23,228 nt of DNA from Actinobacteria bacterium UBA2286. GTDB taxonomy: Bacteria > Actinomycetota > Coriobacteriia > Anaerosomatales > Anaerosomataceae. Of this stretch, positions 22,193 to 23,228 are shown one piece after another. The DNA is taken from NCBI GenBank assembly GCA_002345925.1, contig DDWM01000061.1, forward strand, positions 1 to 23,228, written 5' to 3'. The notes under the pieces were generated by a model that saw only the letters and a program-made list of their open reading frames with translations, was not told where the DNA came from and made no database searches. Within the stretch, counting starts at the first letter, position 1, and the number at the start of each line of letters is the position of its first letter. The position numbers were made by a program, and so were the translations under genes.

Positions 22193-23228
22193 CCCTGATG
22201 CGCACGAGACGCGATACCGAGCTCTTCTTGCTCCTTGCGGCAGCTCCCGCCGTGGGGTTGCTGTTCGCGCTCGTGCACGGCGCATCGCGCAGCACGCTCG
22301 GCTGGCAGGACTTCGCGGTTCCGCTCGGCTTGCTTGCCGCGTTCCTCGGCGCACATGTTGCGGCTCGCTTCTTCGCGCCTGGAGCCGACCCTGTACTGCT
22401 GCCGGTGACGTTCTTGCTCTCCGGCACCGGCGTCGCGTTCATCACGCGGCTCGATAGCAGCTCGGGAGCAAGCCAGGTGTTGTGGATGTTCGCGGGCGTG
22501 CTCGCGCTCGTTGGCACACTGGTGCTGGTGCCCTCGCTCGAGCGTCTCGCGCGCTACAAATACACCATCGCACTCGGCGGCGTGGGGCTTCTCATACTGC
22601 CGGCGATCATCGGCGTCGAGGTCAACGGCGCCAAACTCTGGCTGCGCTTCGCCGGCATGTCGTTCCAGCCGGCCGAGGTCGCCAAAGTCCTCATCGTGCT
22701 CTTCCTCGCCGCATACCTTGCCGAGAACCGCGAGGTCCTTTCGGTATCTACCAAGCGCGTCTTGGGCGTGTGGCTTCCGCCGCTCAAGCACCTCGGCCCG
22801 CTGCTCCTCATGTGGGCGCTTTCCCTCATCGTCTTGGTTGCCGAGAAGGACCTGGGCTCAAGCCTGCTCTTCTTCGGCGTATTCCTCATCATGATCTACG
22901 CGGCGACCGGCCGAAGCGGCTACGTGGTCGTGGGGCTCGGGCTCTTCGCGGTTGGCGCATTCGCCGCGTACTCGATGTTCTCCCACGTGCAGACGCGGGT
23001 TGCCATCTGGATCGACCCGTTTGCGGATGCCACCGGCCGAGGCTATCAGCTCGTGCAGTCGCTCTTTGCGTTCGGCGCGGGCGGCATGATCGGCGTGGGT
23101 CCCGGTCGCGGTCTGCCGCTGCGCATCCCGTTCGTGCAGACCGATTTCATCTTCGCCGCCATCGGCGAGGAACTTGGACTCCTCGGGGGCGCGGCCATCG
23201 TGGTCGCATTCCTCGTGTTCTGCCTGCG
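22189..23228 (+). CDS. RodA/FtsW/SpoVE-family peptidoglycan glycosyltransferase (3' end outside window)
   Basis: The reading frame stays open to the end of the window and gives 346 complete codons. It encodes a polytopic SEDS glycosyltransferase that polymerises peptidoglycan from lipid II. Typical motifs are VNGAKLWLRFAGMSFQPAEVAK, LVAEKDLGSSLLFFG (with the catalytic-type Asp) and the loop GGMIGVGPGRGLPLRIPFVQ followed by TDFIFAAIGEELGLLG. The GTG at 22189 overlaps the pstP stop as GTGA; an ATG at 22198 is an alternative. By gene order it most likely corresponds to rodA (also called ftsW in this cluster), with a class B penicillin-binding protein and PASTA kinases expected next. RodA and FtsW cannot be separated from sequence alone. 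Confidence 0.92.
   Translation, partial: MTLMRTRRDTELFLLLAAAPAVGLLFALVHGASRSTLGWQDFAVPLGLLAAFLGAHVAARFFAPGADPVLLPVTFLLSGTGVAFITRLDSSSGASQVLWMFAGVLALVGTLVLVPSLERLARYKYTIALGGVGLLILPAIIGVEVNGAKLWLRFAGMSFQPAEVAKVLIVLFLAAYLAENREVLSVSTKRVLGVWLPPLKHLGPLLLMWALSLIVLVAEKDLGSSLLFFGVFLIMIYAATGRSGYVVVGLGLFAVGAFAAYSMFSHVQTRVAIWIDPFADATGRGYQLVQSLFAFGAGGMIGVGPGRGLPLRIPFVQTDFIFAAIGEELGLLGGAAIVVAFLVFCL

Noticed and set aside
1..23228. Mobile elements or CRISPR arrays
   Set aside because: No transposase, integrase, terminal inverted repeats with target duplication, or regularly spaced repeats were seen. The only tandem repeats are within coding sequence.

Overview
The window is about 23 kb of high-GC bacterial chromosome. 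It looks like a member of the Actinomycetota, probably an anaerobic, deep-branching lineage near Coriobacteriia/OPB41; this placement is inferred from gene content and no marker tree was run. Two things support it. The right end carries the actinobacterial-type cluster fhaA-fhaB-pstP-rodA/ftsW. The rest holds a two-gene SufC-SufB iron-sulfur system, a 16-heme cytochrome and what looks like a selenocysteine-containing radical SAM protein. No phage, IS element, CRISPR array or rRNA gene was seen.

Layout, left to right. At 38-2061 (+) lie sufC and sufB, overlapping by 13 bases, followed by a long hairpin that shares sequence with a good promoter. That promoter leads into a 45-residue zinc-ribbon-like microprotein (2183-2320, +), which ends in a clear intrinsic terminator. 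At 2448-3046 (-) are two small proteins of unknown function. At 3136-5416 (-) are a heme O synthase-like UbiA prenyltransferase and a HemW/HemN-like radical SAM protein, a probable heme-related pair. At 5653-8411 (-) are a large SPFH/flotillin-like membrane protein with an 11-residue coiled-coil repeat and a small DUF2177 membrane protein. At 8663-9250 (+) is a secreted Lys/Ala-rich protein with a TVEPT-repeat tail. A perfect 16-bp-stem terminator separates it from a convergent tRNA-Leu(CAG) at 9329-9414 (-). At 9495-13748 (-) is a 1417-residue multiheme c-type cytochrome.

The most notable locus is 13914-16270 (+). It encodes an ArsS-type radical SAM protein, and the reading frame continues through an in-frame TGA for five more codons to a second TGA. 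The second TGA forms a GTGA overlap with the next gene. That next gene is a single-chain fusion of the two transferases known to accompany this radical SAM family ('rSAM/selenodomain-associated transferase 1 and 2'). A hairpin with a GGTC apical loop lies just after the first TGA, as expected for a bacterial SECIS element. I read this as an arsenosugar-type or related modification locus encoding a selenoprotein.

At 16267-18003 (-) is a CLC chloride channel/transporter with two CBS domains. It shares a palindromic CTAG with the stop codon of the fusion gene. At 18117-19835 (+) is a Ser/Thr protein kinase with a polytopic membrane C-terminus. The tightly packed genes fhaA, fhaB, pstP and rodA/ftsW follow at 19932-23228; the last runs off the window. 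The FHA proteins would read phosphothreonine marks, PstP would erase them, and RodA/FtsW is the cell-wall glycan polymerase that such signalling usually controls in Actinomycetota. No gene-free stretch exceeds about 300 bases.
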